Source of the DNA: Nocardia sputorum | GTDB lineage: Bacteria > Actinomycetota > Actinomycetes > Mycobacteriales > Mycobacteriaceae | Direction: 5' to 3' | DNA length: 64,000 bases | NCBI RefSeq assembly: GCF_027924405.1 | Contig: NZ_AP026978.1 | Span: 868,001 to 932,000, forward strand | In this document: positions 7,948 through 16,381 of the stretch, piece after piece | How positions within the stretch are numbered: the first letter of the stretch is position 1 | Layout: each line of letters starts with the position of its first letter | Program-made: the position numbers and the translations under genes | The notes under the pieces: model-generated | What the model was told of the DNA's origin: nothing | Database searches by the model: none | The model's input: only the letters and a program-made list of their open reading frames with translations

Positions 7948-8922
7948 TCAGAGCGCGGTGACGAACCCTTGTGCGACCATCCAGTCTCGAGCCACCTCCG
8001 CCGGTTCGCGTCCGTCCACGTCGACCTGGCGGTTGAGCTCGGTGATCGCCTCGTTGGTGAGACGCTGCGAGATCGGCGTCAGGATCGTGATCACCTCCGG
8101 GTGCTCGTCGGCGAAACTCTTGCGCAGCACCAGAGCGGCGTTGTACTTCGGGAAGAATCCGCGATCGTCCTGCAACAGCACAAGATTCAACGCCGGGATG
8201 CGTCCGTCGGTGGCGGCCACCGATCCGAAACGGCACTGTCTGCCGTCGGCGGTCGCCTGGTAGACCACCGGGTCCTGGACGATCTGCTTGCGCACCTTGC
8301 CCGCGTCGATCTCGTATTTGCGGGCCAAGCCGGGGAAGCCGTCCTGCCGGACGTTGAATTCGGTGCCGACGCAAATGGCCGCTGCGGCGGGGTCGGCGGC
8401 GACGAGCCGCGCGTAGTCCGACAGTGTGCGCACGCCGGTCTCCTGGGCGGTGCGCGCGCTCATGACCAGCGCGTAGGTGTTGTTCATCGGCGCCATGGCG
8501 GCCCACACCATGCCGTGCCGGGCCAGATCGGCGTCGCGCACCGCCTCGAACTGGCCGATCTCGTCCGGGACCGGCGTCTCGTTGCCGAGGTAGTTGATCC
8601 AGCCGGTGCCGGTGTAGTCGTAGGCGAGATCGATCTGCCCGTGCAGCTGGGCGTCGCGCACGCTGTTGGAGCCCTGGATGTTGGTCAGGTCGCGCACGTC
8701 GGCGCCCGCCGCCGTCAAGGCGAACTCGATGAGGTACCCGAGGATGTTCTGCTCGGTGAAATCCTTGGAACCCACCGTGATGCGCACACCGTCGAGTTCG
8801 GGGATCGGGCGGATGCTGCCCGGCCCCACCCGCAGCGGCACCGCGCTGCCGGATTGCAACCCGCAGGCGGCCAGCAAAACCATCCCCACCCCCAGGGCGA
8901 GCGCGCGCCATGCCCGGCTCAT
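7948..8922 (-). CDS. Glycine betaine/choline ABC transporter substrate-binding lipoprotein
   Basis: Protein of 324 residues. The N-terminus is a lipoprotein signal peptide with lipobox LAAC (Cys about residue 20). The mature part is an OpuAC-type solute-binding domain (ITVGSKDFTEQNILGYL at its start, YDYTGTGWINYLG further on), which binds quaternary amines such as betaine, choline or carnitine outside the membrane. It is the last gene of a four-gene operon; its ATG overlaps the stop of the upstream permease by 4 nt. Confidence 0.92.
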   Translation of the reverse strand: MSRAWRALALGVGMVLLAACGLQSGSAVPLRVGPGSIRPIPELDGVRITVGSKDFTEQNILGYLIEFALTAAGADVRDLTNIQGSNSVRDAQLHGQIDLAYDYTGTGWINYLGNETPVPDEIGQFEAVRDADLARHGMVWAAMAPMNNTYALVMSARTAQETGVRTLSDYARLVAADPAAAAICVGTEFNVRQDGFPGLARKYEIDAGKVRKQIVQDPVVYQATADGRQCRFGSVAATDGRIPALNLVLLQDDRGFFPKYNAALVLRKSFADEHPEVITILTPISQRLTNEAITELNRQVDVDGREPAEVARDWMVAQGFVTAL

Positions 8923-9683
8923 TTCAGCCCCCTCGGCCCGAGGAACGCTTCGGCGACCGCGCCGAGCCAGTCCACCAGCAGGGCCAGTGCCACCGCGAGC
9001 ACCGCGCCGACCACCAGCGTGACGTTGTCGCGCAGTTTGTAGCCGGTGTCGATCAGGATGCCGAGACCGCCCGCGCTCACCAGGAACGACAGCGTCGCGG
9101 TGCCGACCGCGAGCACCAGCGACGTCCGCAACCCCGCGAGGATGTACGGCACCGCGAGGGGAAACTCGATGCGGCGCAATACCGTCAGGGCCGACATGCC
9201 CTGACCACGGCCCGCGTCCACGAGCGTGGGGTCCACCTGCTGGTAGCCCAGGATGGTGTTGCGCAGTACGGGGAGCAGCGAGTAGAACGCGATCGGCGCC
9301 ACGCCGATCCAGAAGCCGGTGGTGCGGGTGGCCAGGTAGAACAGCACGATCAGGCCGATGGCGGGGGCGGCCGCGCCGATGTTCGCGATGCCGACGAACA
9401 CCGGTGTGAGACGACGGAATCCCGGTCTGGTGAGCAGGGTGCCAAGCGGGACGGCCACCGCGACCACGATCAGCACCACCGTCGCGGTGATCAGCACGTG
9501 CTGCCAGGTGACGGTCGCGACATTGCCCGCGTTCAGGCTCGCTCGCTGGGTGGCGGTGAGGTCGCGGGCGAACGCCCATACCAGCACGCCCGCGGTGAGC
9601 ACCAGGACGAGCAGGGGTTGCGCGACCAGCCGGAGGCGCTCGGCCCGGCGCTGGGCGGGGGGAGTCACGGCGGCCGTGGTCAT
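8919..9683 (-). CDS. Betaine/choline ABC transporter permease
   Basis: Protein of 254 residues with about six membrane helices and the BPD-transporter permease signature (VDAGRGQGMSALTVLRRIEFP) that contacts the ATPase. This is the OpuBB/OpuBD type. ATG 9683 is chosen because it overlaps the stop of the ATPase gene by 4 nt (9680-9683), and its own stop overlaps the binding-protein start by 4 nt, indicating tight translational coupling. It is longer at the N-terminus than its partner permease at 10869. Confidence 0.93.
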   Translation of the reverse strand: MTTAAVTPPAQRRAERLRLVAQPLLVLVLTAGVLVWAFARDLTATQRASLNAGNVATVTWQHVLITATVVLIVVAVAVPLGTLLTRPGFRRLTPVFVGIANIGAAAPAIGLIVLFYLATRTTGFWIGVAPIAFYSLLPVLRNTILGYQQVDPTLVDAGRGQGMSALTVLRRIEFPLAVPYILAGLRTSLVLAVGTATLSFLVSAGGLGILIDTGYKLRDNVTLVVGAVLAVALALLVDWLGAVAEAFLGPRGLK

Positions 9684-10876
9684 GGCGCGCCGTCCGTCCC
9701 GGAGCGGCCGCCGTGTTCGGCCCGCAGCGCCGACAGGTGCCCGATCAGGGTGTCGATGGTGATCAGCCCGACGTATTCGCCGCGCGTCCCGGTCACCACC
9801 GCGGTGGCGCTCTGATGCGTCAGCAAGGCGTCCAGCGCGTCTTGCAGCGTCGACTTCAGCGACAACGTCTCCGGCACCGGTGAGCCGAGATCGTGCAGCG
9901 AGTCGGCGTGCGCCAGCTGTTCGGCCGAGACCCAGCGGCGCGGCCGGCGTTGACCGTCCAGCACCAGCGCCCACGGCCAGTCCCGGCCCGCGAGCGTGGC
10001 GCGCAGTTCGTCGACCGGGTCCTGCTCGGTGGCGGTGGGGCAGGCGCCGAGGTCGACATCCCCGACGCGGGTGAGGGTGAGCTGTTTGAGCGAGGCGTCC
10101 GCGCCGACGAAACCGGCGACCGTCTCGTCCGCCGGATCGGCCAGGATCGCCGCGGGCGTGTCGTACTGCAGGATCCGGGACCGATCGCCGAGCACCGCGA
10201 TGCGATCGCCGAGCTTGACCGCCTCGGTGAAGTCGTGGGTGACGAAGACGATCGTCTTGCCGAGTTCGCTTTGCAAACGGAGCAACTCGTCCTGCAACAG
10301 CCCACGGGTGATCGGATCGACCGCCCCGAACGGCTCGTCCATCAGCAGCACGGGCGGGTCGGCCGCCAGCGCCCTGGCCACGCCGACGCGCTGCTGCTGG
10401 CCGCCGGACAACTGCCGGGGATAGCGGCCGCGGAAGGTATCGGGGTCGAGGCCGACCAGCTCCAGCATCTCGTCGACCCGGGCCGCGATGCGCCGCCGGT
10501 CCCAGCCGATCAGGCCAGGCACCGTCGCGACGTTCTTCGCGACGGTCAGGTGCGGGAACAGTCCGGCCTGCTGGATCGAGTAGCCGATGCCGCGGCGCAA
10601 CCGGTCGGGATGGATCGTCGCCGCGTCGCGCCCGTCGATCGTGATGGTGCCGGAGGTGGGCTCGATCAGCCGGTTGATCATCCGCATGGTGGTGGTCTTG
10701 CCGCAGCCCGACGGGCCGACCAGCACCACGATCTCACCGGCCGGGATGGTCAGCGAAACGCTGTCCACGGCCGGATCGCGTTGCCCCGGATAGTGTTTGG
10801 TCACCGCGTGCAGCACGATCTCGACGCCGGAGACTACGGATTCCGCGGTCCCGTCAGGTGTTTCGGTCTCAGTCAC
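9680..10876 (-). CDS. Betaine/choline ABC transporter ATPase with CBS domains
   Basis: Protein of 398 residues. The ATPase core has Walker A GPSGCGKTT (about residues 54-62), signature LSGGQQQRVGVARAL, Walker B VLLMDEPF and the His switch in FVTHDFTEA. The C-terminal third (from about residue 270) is a CBS-domain pair, which in OpuA-like transporters senses ionic strength or nucleotides. It energises uptake of compatible solutes for osmoprotection. It overlaps the upstream permease gene by 8 nt and the downstream one by 4 nt. Confidence 0.94.
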   Translation of the reverse strand: MTETETPDGTAESVVSGVEIVLHAVTKHYPGQRDPAVDSVSLTIPAGEIVVLVGPSGCGKTTTMRMINRLIEPTSGTITIDGRDAATIHPDRLRRGIGYSIQQAGLFPHLTVAKNVATVPGLIGWDRRRIAARVDEMLELVGLDPDTFRGRYPRQLSGGQQQRVGVARALAADPPVLLMDEPFGAVDPITRGLLQDELLRLQSELGKTIVFVTHDFTEAVKLGDRIAVLGDRSRILQYDTPAAILADPADETVAGFVGADASLKQLTLTRVGDVDLGACPTATEQDPVDELRATLAGRDWPWALVLDGQRRPRRWVSAEQLAHADSLHDLGSPVPETLSLKSTLQDALDALLTHQSATAVVTGTRGEYVGLITIDTLIGHLSALRAEHGGRSGTDGAP

Positions 10877-11519
10877 GGATTCCCCTCGAGGTGGTGAGCC
10901 GTCCGATCAGCACGTAGATCCCGTCGAGTACGAGCGCGAGCACGACGACGAGGATCGTGCCGACCAGAGCCTGCGGCACCGCGTTCGGACTGCCGAGGCG
11001 CGCGAGGCCGGAGAAGATGAGGTTGCCGAGCCCGGGGCCTTTGGCATACGCGGCGAGCGCGAGGATACCCATGATCAACTGGGTGCTCACCCGCATGCCC
11101 GCCAGGATCGCGGGCCAGGCCAGCGGCAGTTCGATGCGGGCGAGCACCCGCAGGCGGTTCATCCCCACGCCGCGGGCCGCATCGGTCACGGCCGGGTCCA
11201 CCGAATCGAGGCCGATGATGGTGTTGCGCAGGATCGGCAGCAGCGCGTACACCACGAGCGCGGTGATCGTCGGTGCGACGCCCAGGCCGAGGATCGGGAT
11301 CAGCAGGCCGAGCAGCGCGAACGACGGAACGGTGAGCACCGCGCCTGCCAGCGCGGAGGCGATCGAGGAGCCGAACGGACTGCGGTAGACCAGAACTCCG
11401 ATGAGCACCGAGACCACCGTGGCCAGCAGCACCGATTGCACCACGGCCGAGACGTGCAGGTAGGAGTCGACCAGCAACTGGTGCCGCCGGTGCACGATGA
11501 ATGTCCACAGCGTGTCCAG
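10869..11519 (-). CDS. Betaine/choline ABC transporter permease, possible CTG start
   Basis: First gene of the operon, about 216 residues, five to six membrane helices and the BPD permease loop (TDAARGVGMNRLRVLARIELP). The earliest conventional start is GTG 11495, but it has no Shine-Dalgarno. A CTG at 11519 lies 7 nt after GGGGAGG (11527-11533), and the added residues look like a normal permease N-terminus. No ATG, GTG or TTG occurs in frame between 11519 and the upstream stop at 11558. CTG is therefore my preferred but unproven start. Confidence 0.82.
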   Translation of the reverse strand: MDTLWTFIVHRRHQLLVDSYLHVSAVVQSVLLATVVSVLIGVLVYRSPFGSSIASALAGAVLTVPSFALLGLLIPILGLGVAPTITALVVYALLPILRNTIIGLDSVDPAVTDAARGVGMNRLRVLARIELPLAWPAILAGMRVSTQLIMGILALAAYAKGPGLGNLIFSGLARLGSPNAVPQALVGTILVVVLALVLDGIYVLIGRLTTSRGIRD

Positions 11520-11718
11520 GGCCGTACCTCCCCATCGGCTGATCTCTCCCGGAGACTAGCGCGGTTTTCCCGGTGCCGTACGCGATTTCGGCTCCTGCGG
11601 GTTGCCCCGCCGCTCGATCGGCGAAACCGATCGTAGGGCGCCGGGAACCCTTCGGCGCGCTCGTGCGTCGAAATCCATAAGCTCGACAACAGCATCACAG
11701 GAATGGATCGGGGGAGCG

Positions 11719-12321
11719 ATGGCACAACAGCTGGGATCGCGGGCGGGGCGATGGCTCGCGCTCGTGTTGGCGGGGCTAGGCGTAGCTGGGGCGGCTCTCG
11801 GCGGGGCCCTGTGGTGGCAGGACCGAGCCGACCGCGGAGCGGTCGTGGGCGAGCGCCTCACCGAGTTCCCGGCGCTGGACCGGTCGGCGCTCGACGCGGT
11901 CCAAGCAGAGATCGTCGCGGTCGTCGAGCGCGAGTTCGCCGAGCCGGGCGCGGGCACGAAATACGCGGAAGGCGCCGAAGAGGCGTGGTGCGCCGACTTC
12001 GTCAGCTGGGTGATGCGCGAGGCGGGGGCGCCGCTGGCCAACCCGCACTCGGGCTCCTGGCGGATTCCCGGCGTCTACACCTTGCAGGAGTATTACGAGA
12101 GCGTCGGCCGCTTCGTGCCACTCGGCTCCGGGTACCGCCCGCGCACCGGTGACGTGCTGCTGTATCACGACTCCAGCCCGTTCGGCCAGCACACGAATAT
12201 CGTCTTGCGGGCCGACGCCGGCCAGGTGACCACGATCGGCGGCAACGAGGACGACGAGATCCAGATCAACCGCTTCGCGCTCGACGACGTGCCGGGTGTG
12301 GTCGGTGTCGGCCGATTGTGA
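11719..12321 (+). CDS. CHAP-domain protein, membrane-anchored or secreted
   Basis: Protein of 200 residues. An N-terminal hydrophobic segment (about residues 13-33) acts as signal anchor or signal peptide. The rest is a CHAP amidase/peptidase-like domain: catalytic Cys in AEEAWCADFVSWVMREAG, followed by GDVLLYHD and a His in QHTNIVLR, then GGNEDDEI. CHAP enzymes usually cleave peptidoglycan cross-links. Only one domain is present, with no separate wall-binding module. ATG 11719 follows GGGGGAG. Confidence 0.88.
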   Translation: MAQQLGSRAGRWLALVLAGLGVAGAALGGALWWQDRADRGAVVGERLTEFPALDRSALDAVQAEIVAVVEREFAEPGAGTKYAEGAEEAWCADFVSWVMREAGAPLANPHSGSWRIPGVYTLQEYYESVGRFVPLGSGYRPRTGDVLLYHDSSPFGQHTNIVLRADAGQVTTIGGNEDDEIQINRFALDDVPGVVGVGRL

Positions 12322-12513
12322 TGAGCACCCCTCCCCGGTGCGCGGAATCTGTCCGATATGCGGGTGAAACGTCGTGCCGGATGGTCCTACGATGGATTCG
12401 GCGGCGCCCGGCAGCGCCGCCGCCGATCCCCGCCCTGCTTCCCCCTCATCGGCAGGACGGGGATCTCAGGCTGACCACCGCGTTCCGGGGCGGCGCACGA
12501 TCGGTCGCGTACC

Positions 12514-13683
12514 GTGTCGAGTGTCCATCGAGAGGTGAGGGTTCCGGAACTCCTGATGCATCCGACCGACGAATCGAGTAGCGCGCCCGCGTGGATCGAC
12601 TACGCCGAGTTCGGCGAGCGTTTCGTCACGCACGCGGTGAACGCCGCCCGCATCGAATCCGCCGTCTCCGGAATGACGGGCCGCGGTTTGACTATCGGCC
12701 CGGTCTCGATCGGCCCGGCCGGACTCGCCGGTTTCGTGGCCGAGGGCAAAGTCGGCGCCCCGCGCGTGCTGCACAGCGGTCCACGGGTGACATACGAGGT
12801 GACCGTCCCCGTCTCGCTCACTTTGAAGGTGCTGCTCGGCGGTCGGAAACTGCGTCTGGAGGCCAGGGTCGAGATCGATCTGACCCTGCACGCCCGCACC
12901 GCCGAACCCGTGCTCATCATCATCGACATCCCGCCGATCACCCAGCGGGACATCAGCTTCGTCCTGCGCGCCCAAGCGGTCGAGTCGGCCTGGGAATGGC
13001 TGCTCGACCCGATCGCCGGGGTGGTGCAGCGGGAGGTCGCCTCCCGGGTGAATGCCATGCTGGCCGATCCGCAGACCCGCCGGGGGCTGGTGTTCGACGT
13101 GGAGGCGATGGTCGCGGGCAAACGGTCGGCGTATCGGGACAAGAGCGCGTTCGACTGGATCGGCTACGACGAGTTCGGGCATCGGTTCTTCTCCCGCATC
13201 GTGACGCGCGAGCGGGTACACGACGTGGTGGAACGCTTGGCGGGCAGGCCGATCGAAGTCGGGCCGCTGCGGACGGGCCCGCGCGCCAGCGCCGTGGTCA
13301 CCGTTCGCGGAGCGGTCCGGATGCCACGGCTGACGGACCGGTCGGCGGATCCGGTCGCCTTCGACCTGACGCTGCCGGTGAGCCTGGACATCACGGTGGC
13401 CGTACTGAAAGCCAATTACTACCGCGCCGACGTGGAGGTGCCGTTGGTGCTCACCGCCCGCGCCGCCGACCCCCTGCGCGTGGTGATCGACGTGCCGCCG
13501 CCCGACCCGGCCGACATCCGGATGGAGTTCACCGCCCACGGGGCGCGCGCGGCCGCCCTCGGTGCGCTCGCAGGGATAAAGAAGCAGGTCATCGCCCAGG
13601 TGGCGGCGGTGATCCGCAAAGAACTCGCCGACCCGGCGATGCGCACCATCGACGTCGCCGCGCGCATCGACGGCATCGCCTGA
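12514..13683 (+). CDS. Conserved protein with two copies of one ~180-residue domain
   Basis: Protein of up to 389 residues with no signal peptide or membrane helix. Residues about 27-200 and 215-388 are homologous: both begin W-I-x-Y-x-E-F-G-x-R-F, continue with GP(V/L)xxGP, a VPVSL or LPVSL strand, a LTLHAR/LTARAADP strand, an IIDIPP/VIDVPP element and end with REVASRVN.../RKELADPAM plus a short strand. Alternating strands followed by an amphipathic helix resemble lipid-binding TULIP or SRPBCC-like sheets, but I cannot assign a family. Starts at GTG 12514, GTG 12535 or ATG 12556 are all possible. Confidence 0.75.
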   Translation: MSSVHREVRVPELLMHPTDESSSAPAWIDYAEFGERFVTHAVNAARIESAVSGMTGRGLTIGPVSIGPAGLAGFVAEGKVGAPRVLHSGPRVTYEVTVPVSLTLKVLLGGRKLRLEARVEIDLTLHARTAEPVLIIIDIPPITQRDISFVLRAQAVESAWEWLLDPIAGVVQREVASRVNAMLADPQTRRGLVFDVEAMVAGKRSAYRDKSAFDWIGYDEFGHRFFSRIVTRERVHDVVERLAGRPIEVGPLRTGPRASAVVTVRGAVRMPRLTDRSADPVAFDLTLPVSLDITVAVLKANYYRADVEVPLVLTARAADPLRVVIDVPPPDPADIRMEFTAHGARAAALGALAGIKKQVIAQVAAVIRKELADPAMRTIDVAARIDGIA

Positions 13684-13717
13684 CGTCCGCCACCCGCGCG
13701 TACGGTGTGGCGAATGT

Positions 13718-13775
13718 GAAACATGTTTCTCCTGGGTCTAGCGGTTCCAATGTGAATGTGGTGAAATGAGTTCAC
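13718..13775 (+). promoter_or_regulatory. Two palindromes upstream of the Tat-exported protein
   Basis: GAAACATGTTTC (13718-13729) is a perfect 12-bp palindrome. GTGAA-N5-TTCAC (13761-13775) is a second one 31 nt downstream. Both share GTGAAA-like half sites, as expected for a dimeric repressor with two operators. They lie 90-147 nt before the start at 13865. Confidence 0.4.
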
Positions 13776-13864
13776 GTTCGAGGCTCCCGGCGCGCGGCGA
13801 GGTTTTGGGGAAGGTGCGCCGGGCACGCTGCCATCCATGTCGGGGTTGCGCGAAGGAGTCGACG

Positions 13865-14578
13865 ATGCGTTCCATTTCGGTATCCCGGCGTGATCTGTTC
13901 GCCTACGCGGCCGCGGCGGCCGTCGTCGGCGTGACCGCCGCTCCAGTTCCCGCCTCAGCGCGGCCCGCGTTCGGCACCTTGGTCGATTACGCCGGCGGCG
14001 TCCCTGCGGCCGCGGCGATCCGCGATGCCGGACATATCGGCGTGATCCGTTACGTGTCCGATCGCAGGCCCGGCGCCGAGTGGATGGCGGGAAAACCGCT
14101 GCGCTCCCCGGAAGTCGACGACCTCAAAGCAGCCGGTCTGCAGATCGTCTCCTGCTACCAGTTCGGCAAGGGGCCGACCGCGGACTGGCGCGGCGGGCTG
14201 GAGGCGGGCAAGCGGCACGCCGAGCGCGGACTCGCGTTGCATCGCGCCGCCGGCGGCCCGGACAACGCCCCGATCTACGCGTCCATCGACGACAATCCCT
14301 CACCCGTCGACTTCGCCACCATGATCGCGCCGTACCTGCTGGGCTGGCAGGCCGTGCTCGGCAAGGAGAACACCGGCATCTACGCGAACACCCCGACCAT
14401 CGAACTGGCCCGCACCGCGGGCCTGTGTTCCTGGTATTGGCAGCACAACTGGGGAACCCCCAAGGGCTTCGTGCACCCGGCCGCCAACCTGCACCAATTC
14501 GAGATCGACAAGCGCTCCATCGACGGGGTGGGGATCGATGTGAACAACGTGCTCACACCCGAATACGGGCAGTGGTGA
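13865..14578 (+). CDS. Tat-exported DUF1906 (glycoside hydrolase-like) protein
   Basis: Protein of 237 residues. The N-terminus has a twin-arginine signal (SRRDLFAYAAAAAVVG) with probable cleavage after ASA. The mature domain is a TIM-barrel of the DUF1906/GH25-like type: VDYAGGV, IGVIRYVSD, IVSCYQFGK, IYASIDD and IGVDVNN-like strands carry the acidic residues expected at the barrel mouth. Members are exported wall-active or wall-associated proteins. ATG 13865 is preceded by AAGGAG. Export by Tat fits the tatB gene at 52622. Confidence 0.85.
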   Translation: MRSISVSRRDLFAYAAAAAVVGVTAAPVPASARPAFGTLVDYAGGVPAAAAIRDAGHIGVIRYVSDRRPGAEWMAGKPLRSPEVDDLKAAGLQIVSCYQFGKGPTADWRGGLEAGKRHAERGLALHRAAGGPDNAPIYASIDDNPSPVDFATMIAPYLLGWQAVLGKENTGIYANTPTIELARTAGLCSWYWQHNWGTPKGFVHPAANLHQFEIDKRSIDGVGIDVNNVLTPEYGQW

Positions 14579-14796
14579 AAGGGCTCGCACCTATCCGCGC
14601 TTCCCCGCAGACTCGCTCCATCACCCGCACGCCCGAACGGCCACAGCCCAGCTGACACCCGAATGCCCGCTGTGTCGGGTGAAGGTCCCCCGGCGATCTG
14701 TCATCGTGACCGCGGGGACAGCAGGTATCCCATCGACGCGCTCATGGGCGACGCGAGTACCGGCGATGCAGTTCGACTGAGCGCCGCCGCCGTCCC

Positions 14797-14845
14797 GTTC
14801 GCGAGCCACAGAGGGGCCGCGAACACGCACCGCCGCAGGCGGTGC
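14797..14845 (-). terminator. Double hairpin after the Ser-x-x repeat gene
   Basis: Read on the minus strand, an 8-bp stem (14827-14834 with 14838-14845) follows the stop codon by 7 nt, then a second stem GTTCGCG (14818-14824) with CGCGAAC (14797-14803). The sequence joining them, GTGTTCGCGGC, also follows the hairpin downstream of the pterin dehydratase gene, so this looks like a dispersed 3' element. Confidence 0.5.
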
Positions 14846-14852
14846 CAAAAAC

Positions 14853-15212
14853 TCAAGTCTGGCAGTGGCTGATCGGTGTGACGCGCAGGTCGGGCTCGTC
14901 GTCCGGGACGACGCGCAGGGAGGGGCGGCTGTCCGGGGCTTCGTGGTCGCCGAGCCAGGCGAACAGCGACCACCGGGACAGGCCGGAGAACGCGGAACCG
15001 AGGCTGGCGAACGAGAACGAGGAGATCGCCGAGCCGAACGAACCCACGGACCCGATGGACAGCACCGAGCCCACGCTGCCGATGGACAGGATCGAGTAGG
15101 CCGACCCGATGGACAGGATCGACCCCTCCGAGCGGATGGACAGGATCGAGCGGTGCGAGCGCCTGCTGCGGATCGAACGAGCCGTGCGTATCGAGTGATC
15201 GATGGTCGCCAT
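14853..15212 (-). CDS. Ser-x-x triplet-repeat protein, unknown function
   Basis: Protein of 119 residues. From about residue 7 to 80 serine occurs at nearly every third position, more than 20 times, with Ile, Leu, Val, Gly or Arg between (SIRS, SILSIGS, VGSVLSIGS). The last 35 residues are acidic and charged with two Pro-rich turns. The period of three suggests a three-sided helical solenoid rather than a coiled coil. No signal peptide. Arg dominates early repeats and Gly/Phe late ones. The Shine-Dalgarno before ATG 15212 is weak. No family assigned with confidence. Confidence 0.7.
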   Translation of the reverse strand: MATIDHSIRTARSIRSRRSHRSILSIRSEGSILSIGSAYSILSIGSVGSVLSIGSVGSFGSAISSFSFASLGSAFSGLSRWSLFAWLGDHEAPDSRPSLRVVPDDEPDLRVTPISHCQT

Positions 15213-15340
15213 AGTTAGCGGTCTACCACAGTCCGGACGGCTCGTGGGGCGTCGCGGCGGATCCGTCCGAGGTTTCGGCGCGGACCCGTGGAACGACCGA
15301 GGGCGGCGACCCGATGGAGTCGCCGCCCTCGACCGAGAAC

Positions 15341-16141
15341 TCAGCCTACGGTGAAGAACCCGAGCGTCGGCAGGAACGAGCAGGTCCGCGCCTCCCCGTC
15401 GGCGGACTGGGTGGTCAGCGAGCCGGAGACGACCGCGACCACGCGGCCGAAGCCCGTGTCGGCGATCGCGGACAGCGTAGCGGGGCCGTCCGGGTTGATC
15501 TTGGCCTCGTCGGTCAGCGGCAGAACGCCGGACTGACGGGTGTCCAGGTTCAGCCACTGCACCGTCATCGGCGGGTTCTGCACCGGCGTCGGCGACTTGG
15601 TGCCGAGCGCGGTGAAGACGAACCCGGTCTGGCCCGCCTGCGGGCCGGGCGGCGGGAGCGTGGCCGGGCCGGGCACGGCCAGCGCGGTGCCCACCGAGTC
15701 GGCGCTCGGGCCGATGCAGCCCTTGCCGATGGTCGGGTAGAGGAACTGCGCGATCGCGGGGCCGTCCTGCGGCACCTCGGGACCACCGCCGCCGCTGCCG
15801 TCGAGGAAGGTGATGATCCGTTCCAGCGTCGACTTGATCTGCGGCGGGAGGTTCAGGGTGGCCAGCAGCCTGCGCGCCTGATCCAGGATGGCCGACTGCG
15901 GGCCCGCGACGCCCGCGGGGCTCGCGATATCCGCCGGGCCGGCGACGGCGCCGACGATGGCCGGGGCGAGTGCGGCCAGCGCGTCCACCGGAACACCTTC
16001 GGGAACCATGGGAACGCTGTTCGTAAGCGCCGCGGGGGCGGGCGCAGGGGCCGCGATTGCTGTCGTCGGCGCGGCAAGCGTGGCACTCGCCGCGATAGCG
16101 AGTGCGGACAATGCGATCCGCGATCCTCGGGTGCGAAGCAC
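15341..16141 (-). CDS. Secreted Pro/Ala-rich protein
   Basis: Protein of 266 residues with a clear Sec signal peptide (basic start, hydrophobic core, cleavage near AIAAP, about residue 30). An Ala/Pro-rich region is followed by a Gly-rich linker (SGGGGPE, about residue 115) and a conserved-looking C-terminal domain with two cysteines (GKGCIGPSAD and ARTCSF) that may pair. Start GTG 16141 follows AAGGACGG. It resembles exported proteins of unknown function seen in Mycobacteriales; no enzymatic motif is visible. Confidence 0.72.
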   Translation of the reverse strand: MLRTRGSRIALSALAIAASATLAAPTTAIAAPAPAPAALTNSVPMVPEGVPVDALAALAPAIVGAVAGPADIASPAGVAGPQSAILDQARRLLATLNLPPQIKSTLERIITFLDGSGGGGPEVPQDGPAIAQFLYPTIGKGCIGPSADSVGTALAVPGPATLPPPGPQAGQTGFVFTALGTKSPTPVQNPPMTVQWLNLDTRQSGVLPLTDEAKINPDGPATLSAIADTGFGRVVAVVSGSLTTQSADGEARTCSFLPTLGFFTVG

Positions 16142-16295
16142 TGGTCTGGCCGTCCTTACCTCGGGTACATCAGGGTTCGATTGCTAAAAGCCATCGTTTC
16201 GGGGGTCACTCTAGGGACATTGCGGCTATGTGTACAGCCGCGGCGTCCCGAAGGCGCCGTGGACGATCAGTGTGAGCCGAACTTACCGCGCCCCG

Positions 16296-16334
16296 ATGTT
16301 ACTGGTGTGAAAGTTGATGCAAATGTTACCGGTG
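16296..16334. promoter_or_regulatory. Direct repeat in the secreted protein/pimE divergent promoter
   Basis: ATGTTAC(T/C)GGTG occurs at 16296-16307 and 16323-16334, same orientation, start-to-start distance 27 bp. Each contains GTAAC on the minus strand. A candidate binding site for a response regulator; identity unknown. Confidence 0.35.
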
Positions 16335-16381
16335 GTTCGAGGGTGCGACCGCCCGCATTCGCGCTGCGGTTAATCTAATCG

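Noticed and set aside
12318..12581. 87-codon frame after the CHAP gene
   Set aside because: Pro/Arg-rich, no Shine-Dalgarno, overlaps the start of the duplicated-domain gene.
14701..14973. Minus-strand frame overlapping the end of the Ser-x-x gene
   Set aside because: It is open mainly because it crosses the double-hairpin element; no start signal and no conserved pattern.
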